Shown here one piece after another: positions 54,084 through 62,857 of a stretch of DNA of 64,000 nucleotides. A program made the translations under genes and the position numbers. The stretch's first letter is position 1. The number at the start of each line of letters is the position of its first letter. This DNA is from JAEUTH01 sp039931675 (GTDB taxonomy: Bacteria > Bacteroidota > Bacteroidia > AKYH767-A > OLB10). The stretch lies in assembly GCA_039931675.1 (NCBI GenBank), contig JBDTRM010000020.1, positions 1 through 64,000 of the forward strand. Direction: 5' to 3'. A model generated the notes under the pieces. The model saw only the letters and a list, made by a program, of their open reading frames with translations, ran no database searches and was not told the DNA's origin.

Positions 54084-55598
54084 TTATTCCTTCACAACCT
54101 TTCCTTTCTTAATCACTTCTCCCGGTGCACCGGGATTTCTCACTTCGTAAATATAAATTCCTTTTGCAAGTTGTTCTGTGTTTATTGTAGTTGTGTTTGT
54201 AAATGTTTGAGTGAGTATTTCTCTTGAAGTGATATCATAAAGGTTTAATTGGAGAGGTTCGTTTGTTTTTAGTGTGGTGTTTAGTTTATCTGTAAATGGA
54301 TTGGGATAAACTGAATAAACATTTTCTAACTCCGGACTTTGAATTGACACAGTATTACTGCAAATTGTATATTCGTTACCACCAGGTGTGATGGAAGCAC
54401 TTAAAGGAACATAAGAATTTGTTGATATAAATAAACTCATCATGGGACTTGAAACCTGACAAGGAATTGTATAATCTCTAACTATCAAATTATTTTCAAA
54501 GCATCCGCTATTTCCAGCAGAATCTGTTTTTATTAAATAATTGGCTCCTACTGAAAAACTATTTGAAAACCCAAATTGAATTAATCCTTTGTCAAGAGTT
54601 TTTTCTAACGCATAACTCGCCTCATATTGGGAACCTCCTCCGTATGATTTTATCCAATTACAAATCCCATTTGAATCCGTATTCATTAAAATTGCTTGTG
54701 AATGAGGCGGAATAGGAGCCTGACCTGCAATTACAAAACCCCCATTATCAGTTTGCTCAACTGCTTTCATTTGAATTATTGGTGTACTATAAAGAGTGGT
54801 ATCTAATCCCAATATTTTAGTCCATAACGTATCTCCATTGGAATCGGTTTTAACCAAGAATCCTCCACCATAGGTCTCACCAACTGCAATAAACCCTCCA
54901 TCAATTGTTTGCTTTACTGAATAACCCTCATAATTGTATATGCCCCCACCATAGGTTTTATTCCATAACAGCGCCCCGTTTGAGTCAGTTCTTAATAGTA
55001 ATAAATCACCATCAGTTCCTGTAACAATATATCCACCATCAGTAGTTTGTTGAACAGAATTTGCAAACGTAGTACTGGTTGAATTAAAATAATTGCACCA
55101 AAGAACAGTGCCTAAAGAATCCGTTTTCATTAATACTATTGAATTATTTGTACTTCCTGAACTCCCTGCAAAAACATAGCCGCCATCAGAGGCAGAGACG
55201 GCAGACCTCACTCCAAAATCTACATCATCCACATAATTTCGAACCCACACTATATTTCCAACGGAATCTGTTCTAATTAAAAATACACTCATATCGTCAT
55301 TTAAAATACTGCCAATTGTACCAATAATAACATAGCCATTATCTGTTGTTTGATGAACCCAGGAACCGAGTAAGTTATAATTAGGCGCTATAGAATAGTA
55401 TTTATACCACATCATATTTCCTTGCTCATCTGTTTTCAGGAGTGAAGGGACAATATCAAGTAAAATAAATCCACTATCGCTGGTTAGTTTCCCATCCATA
55501 GCCCCGGTTCCTGAATAACTTTTTTGAAATGTTATTACCTGCGAATTGCATTTGATACAAGCTAAAAAGATTATAAGAGTGAAACCCAGTTTTTTCAT
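54084..55598 (-). CDS. T9SS cargo with delta-60/SBBP-like repeats
   Basis: A 504-residue secreted protein. The signal sequence is MKKLGFTLIIFLACIKCNSQ. The body has about eight units of the form QTTDGGYIVTGTxxxxxLLLRTDSNGxxLWxKTYGG, with the W-Y/F-GG and TDSxG motifs of propeller-type repeats. The sorting domain (VYPNPFTDKLNTTLK to GEVIKKGKVVKE) is type A. It is on the opposite strand to the main array and lies between the two copies of the TPR regulator 5' end. Confidence 0.82.
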   Translation of the reverse strand: MKKLGFTLIIFLACIKCNSQVITFQKSYSGTGAMDGKLTSDSGFILLDIVPSLLKTDEQGNMMWYKYYSIAPNYNLLGSWVHQTTDNGYVIIGTIGSILNDDMSVFLIRTDSVGNIVWVRNYVDDVDFGVRSAVSASDGGYVFAGSSGSTNNSIVLMKTDSLGTVLWCNYFNSTSTTFANSVQQTTDGGYIVTGTDGDLLLLRTDSNGALLWNKTYGGGIYNYEGYSVKQTIDGGFIAVGETYGGGFLVKTDSNGDTLWTKILGLDTTLYSTPIIQMKAVEQTDNGGFVIAGQAPIPPHSQAILMNTDSNGICNWIKSYGGGSQYEASYALEKTLDKGLIQFGFSNSFSVGANYLIKTDSAGNSGCFENNLIVRDYTIPCQVSSPMMSLFISTNSYVPLSASITPGGNEYTICSNTVSIQSPELENVYSVYPNPFTDKLNTTLKTNEPLQLNLYDITSREILTQTFTNTTTINTEQLAKGIYIYEVRNPGAPGEVIKKGKVVKE

Positions 55599-56158
55599 AG
55601 CGATAAAAAATTAAGGTTAATGTTTAAATATCCGAACCACCATGGTTCATTAATCCGTCCAAATATAGTTGGAGTAACGCACCTTTTTATAATATGCGCA
55701 CCTTTTTATTAAATATTTTAATCCTTAATCCTGTCGTCTAATCATTCCCCGTAAGGGTATTTTTTATTCCCCTAAGGGCAATGTCATAAAGTTAAGGAAA
55801 AGAGAAAAACACAAAATGCATCATTAGTTTTGAGGTATCGAATCTTAAAACAAAATGCAGCCTGTGTTTGATGTAAATGTAAAAATCATTTCAGAATTAA
55901 GAAGTTTTCTCTGTTCTGTTATAGCAGAAGCTGCACCCGCCTTACTTTACAAAGGATTTAGATTGCAGTGCTTTTAGTAGTGGCATGTATATAGTTAGTT
56001 TGCAAACTGAAAAAGAAAGAGTAACACAAAAGTTTATTAAAAATTGAAATCGTGCTAATTCTTCATTCAAAAAAGTCATAGCTTACCCCGCCAATGCGGG
56101 GGTTGAGACAATCTGAATATCACTCGCACGTATATTCCAGTATTGTAAAATTAAAATT
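55599..56158. other. Intergenic stretch between divergent genes
   Basis: No gene is seen. A short direct repeat GCACCTTTTTAT occurs twice (about 55679-55690 and 55698-55709), and two CCCC(G/C)TAAGGG words follow near 55750-55790. The last 20 bp belong to the duplicated block described at 53690-53758. Confidence 0.5.
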
Positions 56159-57814
56159 ATGCATTTTCGCAAAATGCATTTCTTTAAATACGGTTCAACA
56201 TTTTTATTGCGGCTAACCATAATTATTTCCCTCTATCTTCTTGCAAATAATAAATCCTATGCAGGTGACGCGCGTCCTTTATTAGAAAAAGGTTGGGCTG
56301 CTCTTGTTAAGGATAATGATGTGGAAGCTTTGAAATATTTCGGGCTGGCTTATGAGAAAGCAGTAGAGCAAAATGATACAGAAAATATTGCCGCGTCATT
56401 GCTTAACATGGGGATTTGTTACTACAGTGTAAGCTATACACAGGGACTTGATTATTGTATGCGAGCAATGACTGAGTATAAAAAATTAGAACATACCGCA
56501 CCGCAAAAAGCCTTAGAAGGACGTAGCCGCTGCCTTCAGCTTATCAGTACAATTTACAACCGCCAGGGAAAATATAAAGAAGCAATTGCATTGAGTAAAG
56601 AAGCGATGGCAGGGTTTCCTGCGAAGTACGATACGACAGGATATCTTGGATTAATTTATAACAGTCTTGGTGTTGCATATAGTAATTTGAATATTGACGA
56701 CTCTTCAGAATATTATCATCGCATGGCTTTGCAGGAAAGATTAACGACAAGCAATTTTGTTTACCTGCCAGGCTCCTATATTAATGTTGCCGAAATTGAA
56801 TTGAAACATGGCAACAAAGAACAGAGTAGTGTTTATTATCAACGTGCAATGGATATTTCAGATAGTACGGGCAACCGGCAGGCACAGGTGTCATCGCTGC
56901 TCGGAGTAGGAAAATGGTTAGTGACTTTTGACAAAAATTATAAAGAAGCTGAAGTAAGCTATCTCCGTGCCCAGAGAATTGCTGATTCATTATCTGATAA
57001 ATCATTTTATCTCGCAACACTTGAACAGCTTACTGCAATTAAAAAACTGCAAGGCAACTATAGCGATGCTTTGACTTACGAAGAAAAAATGCGGGAGATA
57101 AAAGACACTTTGTATTCATGGGAGAAGCAGAAAATGGTGAAAAGTCTTGAGATACAATTTCAGGTTTCCGAGAAAGACAGGCAACTGAAGCTCATTCAAA
57201 AAGAAAAAGATATTGCACTACTCACTAACTATATACTTTGGGGTACAATAGGATTTTTACTAATTATTTCTGCCGGAATAATTTTGTTTCTGAAACGGAT
57301 TAATAAACGCGATAAATTGCTGCTGCAAACAAAGGAAGCATTAGTAACTGCTATTGAAGAGCAAAAGCGATTGAAGGAACAGCAGATGCAAAATGAATTA
57401 GAGTTTAAAGAAAGCCAGTTGAGCGCAATGACATTTCAGATGCTGCAGAAGAATGAACTGATGCAGGAATTAAAAGACAGGCTTGAAGCAGACAGCACAA
57501 TTTCAAAAGATAATGCACTGAACAAAATTGTGAGCAAAGGACTTAATCACGATAAAGAATGGACTGACTTCAATACACATTTTGAAAGCATCAATAAGAA
57601 TTTTTATTCAAGATTAAAGCAAGCATATCCTGATATAAGTCCCAATGATTTGAAAATTTGCGCATTGATTAAATTGAATTTATCTATAAAAGAAATGGCA
57701 GGCATTTTAAATATTTCACCCGATAGTGTAAAAACTGCTCGCTACCGTTTGCGTAAAAAATTACAACTGAATACTGAAGATAATCTCACCGATTTTATCC
57801 TTAACCTGCAATAA
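56159..57814 (+). CDS. TPR transmembrane regulator with C-terminal helix-turn-helix
   Basis: A 551-residue protein. A signal/anchor segment (STFLLRLTIIISLYLLANNKSYAGD) leads to periplasmic-side TPRs over about 40-310. One membrane helix lies at about 357-376 (ILWGTIGFLLIISAGIILFL), followed by a coiled coil (about 380-440) and a LuxR-like helix-turn-helix (NDLKICALIKLNLSIKEMAGILNISPDSVKTARYRLRKKL, about 495-535). This is the single-chain TPR/HTH architecture frequent in Bacteroidota: the TPRs sense outside the membrane and the HTH binds DNA inside. A second in-frame ATG at 56174 is also possible. Its first codons lie in a perfect hairpin. The T9SS gene downstream is a possible target. Confidence 0.85.
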   Translation: MHFRKMHFFKYGSTFLLRLTIIISLYLLANNKSYAGDARPLLEKGWAALVKDNDVEALKYFGLAYEKAVEQNDTENIAASLLNMGICYYSVSYTQGLDYCMRAMTEYKKLEHTAPQKALEGRSRCLQLISTIYNRQGKYKEAIALSKEAMAGFPAKYDTTGYLGLIYNSLGVAYSNLNIDDSSEYYHRMALQERLTTSNFVYLPGSYINVAEIELKHGNKEQSSVYYQRAMDISDSTGNRQAQVSSLLGVGKWLVTFDKNYKEAEVSYLRAQRIADSLSDKSFYLATLEQLTAIKKLQGNYSDALTYEEKMREIKDTLYSWEKQKMVKSLEIQFQVSEKDRQLKLIQKEKDIALLTNYILWGTIGFLLIISAGIILFLKRINKRDKLLLQTKEALVTAIEEQKRLKEQQMQNELEFKESQLSAMTFQMLQKNELMQELKDRLEADSTISKDNALNKIVSKGLNHDKEWTDFNTHFESINKNFYSRLKQAYPDISPNDLKICALIKLNLSIKEMAGILNISPDSVKTARYRLRKKLQLNTEDNLTDFILNLQ

Positions 57815-57966
57815 ACCTTTCTTGTTCACCTCGTGAATACGCTTTATTACTGCTTTGTACACCTTATGTACACTTAGATAATTTGGTTAACGGTATTGTG
57901 CAGTTGTAGATTTATGCCGTTAATAAAATCATTATTCAAACAATTAAATCTTAAATTTGAAACGTC

Positions 57967-58884
57967 ATGAAAACACTTATTACAATTTTTACAATCGCAT
58001 TATCTTTAAATGTCATTACTGCTAAAGCACAAATTCCCAACTGTGGATTTGAAAATTTGAATGCAGACAATACCATCAGCAATTGGGGTAATATTTACCT
58101 GTTTGCAATTATTATTGATTCGAATGGAGTTTCACACCCGGACTCCATCGTTTTCGACAATCAATTTTACGCTCCCACTAATGATTCTCATAGCGGTTCA
58201 TGGGCAATGGAAATGCGAAACGCTTATGATTTCACTGCCAACGAAGGTATTGCAGGCAGTGTAAGTGCCGATACTGATTCGGTTTTTATGGGATGGTCTT
58301 CTTTTCAAATGATAGAGGTGCAATCGCCACCCACCAACATGAGTTTTTATTACAAATATTTTCCCGTAAACAATGACTCAGCTGTTGCACGTTTATTGGT
58401 GCTTGATAGTTGGGCAAACCAGATTGGCGAAGCAATAATTGTAGTCAGTGGAACTGTGAGTAATTATACATCGGCAACAACACCTGTTGTTTATTCTGCA
58501 CCAGGGGTCGCTGCTTATGTTGTTATGAATTTCAATAATTTTTATACAAGTATGCCAGGAGTAAATCAACCAGGTTTGGGCACACGTTTTTTAGTTGATG
58601 ATTTATCAATTAATTGGACAACGGGCATAAATGAGGTAAGCACGAATGATGGAATGTTTAATATTTATCCGAACCCTGCAAGCAATCAACTAAATATAAA
58701 GACTAACTACAACAAAGAAATTCATTACAATATTTACAATATGTATGGACAGTTAGTTCTTCAAAGCAATTTACAGCCAAGCGATGCAATTATTCCTCTT
58801 GATAAATTAATCAATGGACCTTATAATATAGAATTAATAACAGGCAATAAAAGCGAAAGGCATAGTTTCGTTGTAAGTAAATGA
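57967..58884 (+). CDS. T9SS cargo with a jelly-roll-like secreted domain
   Basis: A 305-residue secreted protein with a signal peptide ending near ITAKAQ. The N-terminal 210 residues (IPNCGFENLNADNTISNWGN, then SHSGSWAMEMRNAYDF and PPTNMSFYYKYFPVNND) resemble the carbohydrate-binding-like domain often found at the start of Bacteroidota PCMD/T9SS proteins. The sorting domain runs from IYPNPASNQLNIKTN to ERHSFVVSK. It follows the TPR/HTH regulator after 152 bp on the same strand. It is followed by a strong terminator. Confidence 0.8.
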   Translation: MKTLITIFTIALSLNVITAKAQIPNCGFENLNADNTISNWGNIYLFAIIIDSNGVSHPDSIVFDNQFYAPTNDSHSGSWAMEMRNAYDFTANEGIAGSVSADTDSVFMGWSSFQMIEVQSPPTNMSFYYKYFPVNNDSAVARLLVLDSWANQIGEAIIVVSGTVSNYTSATTPVVYSAPGVAAYVVMNFNNFYTSMPGVNQPGLGTRFLVDDLSINWTTGINEVSTNDGMFNIYPNPASNQLNIKTNYNKEIHYNIYNMYGQLVLQSNLQPSDAIIPLDKLINGPYNIELITGNKSERHSFVVSK

Positions 58885-58913
58885 AATTGCTAACCGTTTT
58901 TTATGCTATTAAC

Positions 58914-58955
58914 AATAATGCCTGCAAATTATAATGTGTTTGCAGGCATTATCTT
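58914..58955 (+). terminator. Terminator with long perfect stem
   Basis: AATAATGCCTGCAAA pairs with TTTGCAGGCATTAT around an 8-10-base loop, followed by CTTTT. Confidence 0.85.
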
Positions 58956-59074
58956 TTCAAAACTCTTTTGATTTATCCAGCCAAAACTTTTTTCGTTTCA
59001 TAATCGAATTGCCTTTATATTTGTTAGGCGAAAATCGCGACCTTTTTATTTACTCACATTTAAAAAATATCCCC

Positions 59075-59569
59075 ATGTTAAAAGAAACACTACTTGAAAT
59101 TTACGAAAGAGATTTACTACAGCTCCAAAAAGAAATTGAGAGTTATGAAGATGAATCTCAAATCTGGATGGTTAAAGACGGCATCAGCAATTCTGCCGGA
59201 AATCTATGCTTGCATCTGTGCGGTAATCTGAAACACTTTATTGGCGCCACACTTGGTCACACCGGCTATGTGCGTAACCGCGATGCGGAGTTTGAATTGA
59301 AAGACATTCCGCGACATGCTTTGATTGCCGATATTGAAAGCACTATTGAGGCCGTAAATAAATCATTGACCAATTTATCCGAATTGGATTTCTTCAAAAA
59401 ATTCCCGTTAGAAAAACATGGCAGAGTTGTTACTACAGACTTTATGCTACTACACTTGCTCGGGCATTTGAGTTATCATATCGGGCAAATTAATTATCAC
59501 CGCAGGTTGGTTTCAAACAAGGAAACAGGAAGCTGGAAACTGGAACCCGTACACTATGAATCAAAATAA
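59075..59569 (+). CDS. DinB-superfamily protein (DUF1572-like)
   Basis: Starting at MLKETLLEIYERDLLQLQKEIESY gives 164 residues. The metal-ligand pattern of the DinB/YfiT fold is visible: CLHLCGNLKHFIG in the first half and LLHLLGHLSYHIGQINYHRR near the C-terminus. The body in between (SIEAVNKSLTNLSE) is helical. Function unknown; relatives are putative metal-dependent thiol-transferases. It overlaps the next gene by up to 14 bp, so the two are co-translated. The upstream in-frame extension overlaps the terminator and is rejected. Confidence 0.78.
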   Translation: MLKETLLEIYERDLLQLQKEIESYEDESQIWMVKDGISNSAGNLCLHLCGNLKHFIGATLGHTGYVRNRDAEFELKDIPRHALIADIESTIEAVNKSLTNLSELDFFKKFPLEKHGRVVTTDFMLLHLLGHLSYHIGQINYHRRLVSNKETGSWKLEPVHYESK

Positions 59570-60644
59570 AACCATGACTTTATTCAACAAATCAATTGCA
59601 CTCCTCTTATTATTATCCGGGGTTTTATTTTTTTCATGCAATCAGAAAATTCCTGCACCTTATTCACAGAATGAAAACCCTTTGACTGAATATTTTAAAA
59701 GTGATGAAAGCGGTGTAAAAAATGGTGGCATTAAAATCATCCCGATTGAAACACCAAAAGGAAAATTTAATGTGTGGACAAAACGCTTTGGTAACAATCC
59801 AAAAATAAAAATGCTTTTGCTTAATGGCGGCCCCGGTTGCACGCATGAATATTTTGAATGTATGGAAAGCTATTTACCATCGGAAGGAATTGAATTTATT
59901 TATTACGACCAATTAGCATGCGGCAACTCTGATAATCCTAAAGACACCTCGCTTTATGATCTTGCACGCTATGTTGAAGAAGTTGAACAACTGCGCATTG
60001 CACTTGGTCTGAACAAAGACAATTTTTACCTGCTCGGTCATTCATGGGGTGGAATTCTTTGTATGCAATATGCATTGAAATACCAGGATAATATTAAAGG
60101 ATTGATTATTTCTGATATGATGTCAGACTGCCCAGCTTATGGAAAATATGCAGAAGATGTTTTATCAAAAACAATGAAACCCGAAGTGCTTGATTCAATA
60201 AGAATGTTAGAAGCAAAAAAGGATTTTCAGAATCCGCGTTACATGAAATTGCTGATGGAAAATTTTTATTCCCAACACATTTGCCGCATACCGATTAATG
60301 AATGGCCTGAGCCTGTAAACCGTTCGTTTGCAAAAATGAATAATGATTTATATGTTTTAATGCAGGGTCCCAGTGAGTTTGGTGTAGGTGGTAAGTTAGC
60401 CAACTGGAATGTATTTGATCAATTAAAAACTCTTAAAATACCAACTTTGGTTATTGGAGCAAGATATGATACAATGGATCCTGACCACATGAAAAAAATG
60501 AGTGAGCAGGTTCAAAACGGCAGTTATTTATTTTGCCCCAACGGCAGCCACATGTGCATGTGGGATGACCAGGAAGTATATATGAGCGGACTGATTAAAT
60601 TTATAAAAGCAGTTGATGCAGGAGAGAAAAAAGTTGCAATGTGA
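59556..60644 (+). CDS. Proline-iminopeptidase-like alpha/beta hydrolase lipoprotein
   Basis: A 362-residue protein. LLLLSGVLFFSC (Cys28) is a lipobox, so it is probably membrane-anchored. The S33 peptidase signatures are present: oxyanion GGPG at 91-94, nucleophile Ser163 in GHSWGG, Asp305 in GARYDTMDP and His332 in GSHMCMW. The cap domain lies between about 170 and 290. Family members release N-terminal proline from peptides. An alternative ATG (MTLFNKSI, 59574) begins after the stop of the preceding gene. It shares an operon with that DinB-like gene. Confidence 0.88.
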   Translation: MNQNKTMTLFNKSIALLLLLSGVLFFSCNQKIPAPYSQNENPLTEYFKSDESGVKNGGIKIIPIETPKGKFNVWTKRFGNNPKIKMLLLNGGPGCTHEYFECMESYLPSEGIEFIYYDQLACGNSDNPKDTSLYDLARYVEEVEQLRIALGLNKDNFYLLGHSWGGILCMQYALKYQDNIKGLIISDMMSDCPAYGKYAEDVLSKTMKPEVLDSIRMLEAKKDFQNPRYMKLLMENFYSQHICRIPINEWPEPVNRSFAKMNNDLYVLMQGPSEFGVGGKLANWNVFDQLKTLKIPTLVIGARYDTMDPDHMKKMSEQVQNGSYLFCPNGSHMCMWDDQEVYMSGLIKFIKAVDAGEKKVAM

Positions 60645-60716
60645 TATCATCTTAACATACTATGAATGATCAACCTTAAAATTAAATTTAATTTTTTTGA
60701 GTAACAGAGCAACTAA

Positions 60717-60779
60717 GTCCCATCGGGACGACCGTTTGGTAGTAGAAAAACAAACAGACCAATAAAGTTCCGTAGGAAC
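60717..60779. repeat. REP-like palindromes upstream of the RAYT gene
   Basis: GTCCCATCGGGAC at 60717-60729 and GTTCCGTAGGAAC at 60767-60779, 50 bp apart, with CCGTTTGGTAG next to the first. Confidence 0.8.
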
Positions 60780-60852
60780 GTCCTTTAAAAAGCGCGACAA
60801 ATAAAATTTAAACAATCAAAACGAATTACACTTTAAAACAATACTTAAAATT

Positions 60853-61314
60853 ATGGCAAACACTTACTCGCAACTAAATATCCATTGTGTATTTGCAGTT
60901 AAAGGAAGAGAAAACATTATAACAAAAAACTTTCGCGATGATTTACACAAATACATGCATGGCATTCTTGAAAATGACAAAGCCTACCCTCTTTCGATTG
61001 GCGGCTGGCTTGATCACGTTCACGTATTTTTTGAAATGCCGGTGACATTAAATGTATCAGACTTGATGCGAATGTTAAAATCAACTTCTTCAAAATGGAT
61101 AAATGATAATAATTATCTTAAAGGTAAATTTCAATGGCAGGAAGGGTATGGAGCATTTTCTTATTCTCGTTCGCAAAGACATAAGGTTATCAATTATATT
61201 ATGAACCAAGAAGAGCATCATCAAAATAAAACATTTCGTGAAGAGTATTTGGAAATGTTGAAGAAGTTTGAAGTTAAATATGATGAGAAATATTTGTTTG
61301 AATTTTATAGTTAA
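60853..61314 (+). CDS. REP-associated tyrosine transposase (RAYT, IS200/IS605-like)
   Basis: A 153-residue Y1-transposase (HUH superfamily). The metal-binding pair is HVH at 55-57 (WLDHVHVFFEMP) and the catalytic Tyr is likely Tyr115 in HKVINYIMNQEEHH. QWQEGYGAFSYSRSQRHKV is typical of the family. No TnpB partner is present. Four GTCCCnnnGGGAC-type palindromes flank the gene, two on each side. This is the RAYT/REP arrangement, in which a single-copy transposase acts on dispersed REP elements. Flanking REPs and length argue against a complete insertion sequence. Confidence 0.9.
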   Translation: MANTYSQLNIHCVFAVKGRENIITKNFRDDLHKYMHGILENDKAYPLSIGGWLDHVHVFFEMPVTLNVSDLMRMLKSTSSKWINDNNYLKGKFQWQEGYGAFSYSRSQRHKVINYIMNQEEHHQNKTFREEYLEMLKKFEVKYDEKYLFEFYS

Positions 61315-61342
61315 GGAGTCATTGCTCCGGTTATAAAAGCGC

Positions 61343-61405
61343 GTCCCGAAGGGACTTTTGCTCCTTCAATATTTTGTTGTTACCAAATGGTAGTCCCTAT
61401 GGGAC
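61343..61405. repeat. REP-like palindromes downstream of the RAYT gene
   Basis: GTCCCGAAGGGAC at 61343-61355 and GTCCCTATGGGAC at 61393-61405. TACCAAATGGTAG next to the second is inverted relative to the upstream set. Confidence 0.8.
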
Positions 61406-61439
61406 TGTTTCAATCGCGGATTTTGCTTAAAACAACTTT

Positions 61440-62786
61440 TTAATTCGGCATAACCCTTTCATCGCTGCTTGCACTCCACCACATAATCTGTTCTTCCATT
61501 GCTTCTTCCGATTTGAAACGCGATGGATCATAACATCCTAAAGGAAAATTTGCTGTGCGAACAGGACAGCGGTTGCAATGCGTGCAAGGATTTGCCGGTT
61601 TATTAATTCCCTCTTTAAATTGTTTTACAAGATTTACGTTGGCAAGCAGCGGACGTGCCATTGCAATCAAATCTGCTTTGCCTTGCTGTAAAGTCCTTTC
61701 TATTAATTCCCTGTCTTGAAATCCTCCGTTTGAAATTACAGGTAAACCTGTTTCATCCTTAAATCGTTTTGCATCATCGGCAGAAATTGCAGGAATATAT
61801 TTCCAGCCGATGTTAGCAACAGGGCCTAAAATAAATTCAGGTATTGAATTAAAAAATACAGCGCGTAGCCATGCTTTGGAAGTGAGGTGGCGGTTTGCAT
61901 TGTAAAACATTTTCATTTCATGCACCGGGAAACTGCCGGGGTTTCCTTTCGGATTGGGGAAACCATATCCTTTATCAATGTGCAGATAATCAATACCGAG
62001 CGCTTTTAATTTTTTTGCATAGTATAAATTTTCTTTAATCGTATTTCCGAAATACCAATCCTTCAAAGGAAATCTAACAGGCAAACGTATATTCAACGGC
62101 TGATAATTATAATCAGCAGCAGACAAGCGAATACCGATTGGAAAATCATCACCAACTTTTTTTCGCGCAGCAATAATTATTTCTTCAAGCAGCGTAAACC
62201 GCCTATCAATTGAACCACCGTATTTATCTTTTCTGCGGTTGATGCCCGGATTCAAAAACTGGTGAATAATGTAACCTTTGCTTGCCGTTATTTCCAAACC
62301 ATCAGCGCCTGCTTCACGCACGCGCCTCGCAGCTTCAGCAAAATTTGAAATGGTAATTTCTATTTCTTCAATCGTCATTGCATGATGACGGTTTTGATAT
62401 CCATAAAACAAATCAAATAATGTTGATGATGATTTGGTATCTTCTTTTTGTGCAAACAAACTTGTATGCGTTGCTCCACCTGTATCACCAATCTGAATTA
62501 TATACCTGCAATCAAACTGATGCACGGCTTTAATTGCTTCGGCTAATGGTTTCACAAAACGATCATCACTTAGTTTCGGATATTCCATAGGTGAGGTTCG
62601 TTTATCGTTCACGCTGATGGTTGCAGAAATAATTCCTGCCACATCGTTTTCGGCAAAACGCTTTTCAAAGTTTTTGAATGCCGATGAAACCGTGCCATCA
62701 TAAAACGAAGTACGTCCTCCTATGGATGAACGCATGATGCGGTTTTTAAAATGCAGATTTTTAATTTGAAAGGGTTCAAAGATCAT
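61440..62786 (-). CDS. Old Yellow Enzyme-type NADH:flavin oxidoreductase
   Basis: Starting at MIFEPFQIKNLHFKNRIMRSSI gives 449 residues. The TIM-barrel FMN fold is supported by the family opening PFQIKNLHFKNRI, EAGADGLEITASKGYIIHQFLNP, GGSIDRRFTLLEEII, FPIGIRLS and VISNGGF / LIAMARPLLAN. A Cys cluster CTHCNRCPVRTANFPLGC near the C-terminus could bind an Fe-S cluster, as in 2,4-dienoyl-CoA reductase relatives, but no second flavin domain is present. It likely reduces an electrophilic alkene. The frame upstream of 62786 is translated repeat. Confidence 0.85.
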   Translation of the reverse strand: MIFEPFQIKNLHFKNRIMRSSIGGRTSFYDGTVSSAFKNFEKRFAENDVAGIISATISVNDKRTSPMEYPKLSDDRFVKPLAEAIKAVHQFDCRYIIQIGDTGGATHTSLFAQKEDTKSSSTLFDLFYGYQNRHHAMTIEEIEITISNFAEAARRVREAGADGLEITASKGYIIHQFLNPGINRRKDKYGGSIDRRFTLLEEIIIAARKKVGDDFPIGIRLSAADYNYQPLNIRLPVRFPLKDWYFGNTIKENLYYAKKLKALGIDYLHIDKGYGFPNPKGNPGSFPVHEMKMFYNANRHLTSKAWLRAVFFNSIPEFILGPVANIGWKYIPAISADDAKRFKDETGLPVISNGGFQDRELIERTLQQGKADLIAMARPLLANVNLVKQFKEGINKPANPCTHCNRCPVRTANFPLGCYDPSRFKSEEAMEEQIMWWSASSDERVMPN

Positions 62787-62857
62787 GGTGTATGAGATTA
62801 TGCTCACCTCACCCCTGCCCCTCTCCAAAGGAGAGGGATGAGTGCGCGGCAATATTT

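Noticed and set aside
60853..61314. Complete IS200-type insertion sequence
   Set aside because: No clear IS boundaries are seen; paired REP palindromes fit a RAYT instead.
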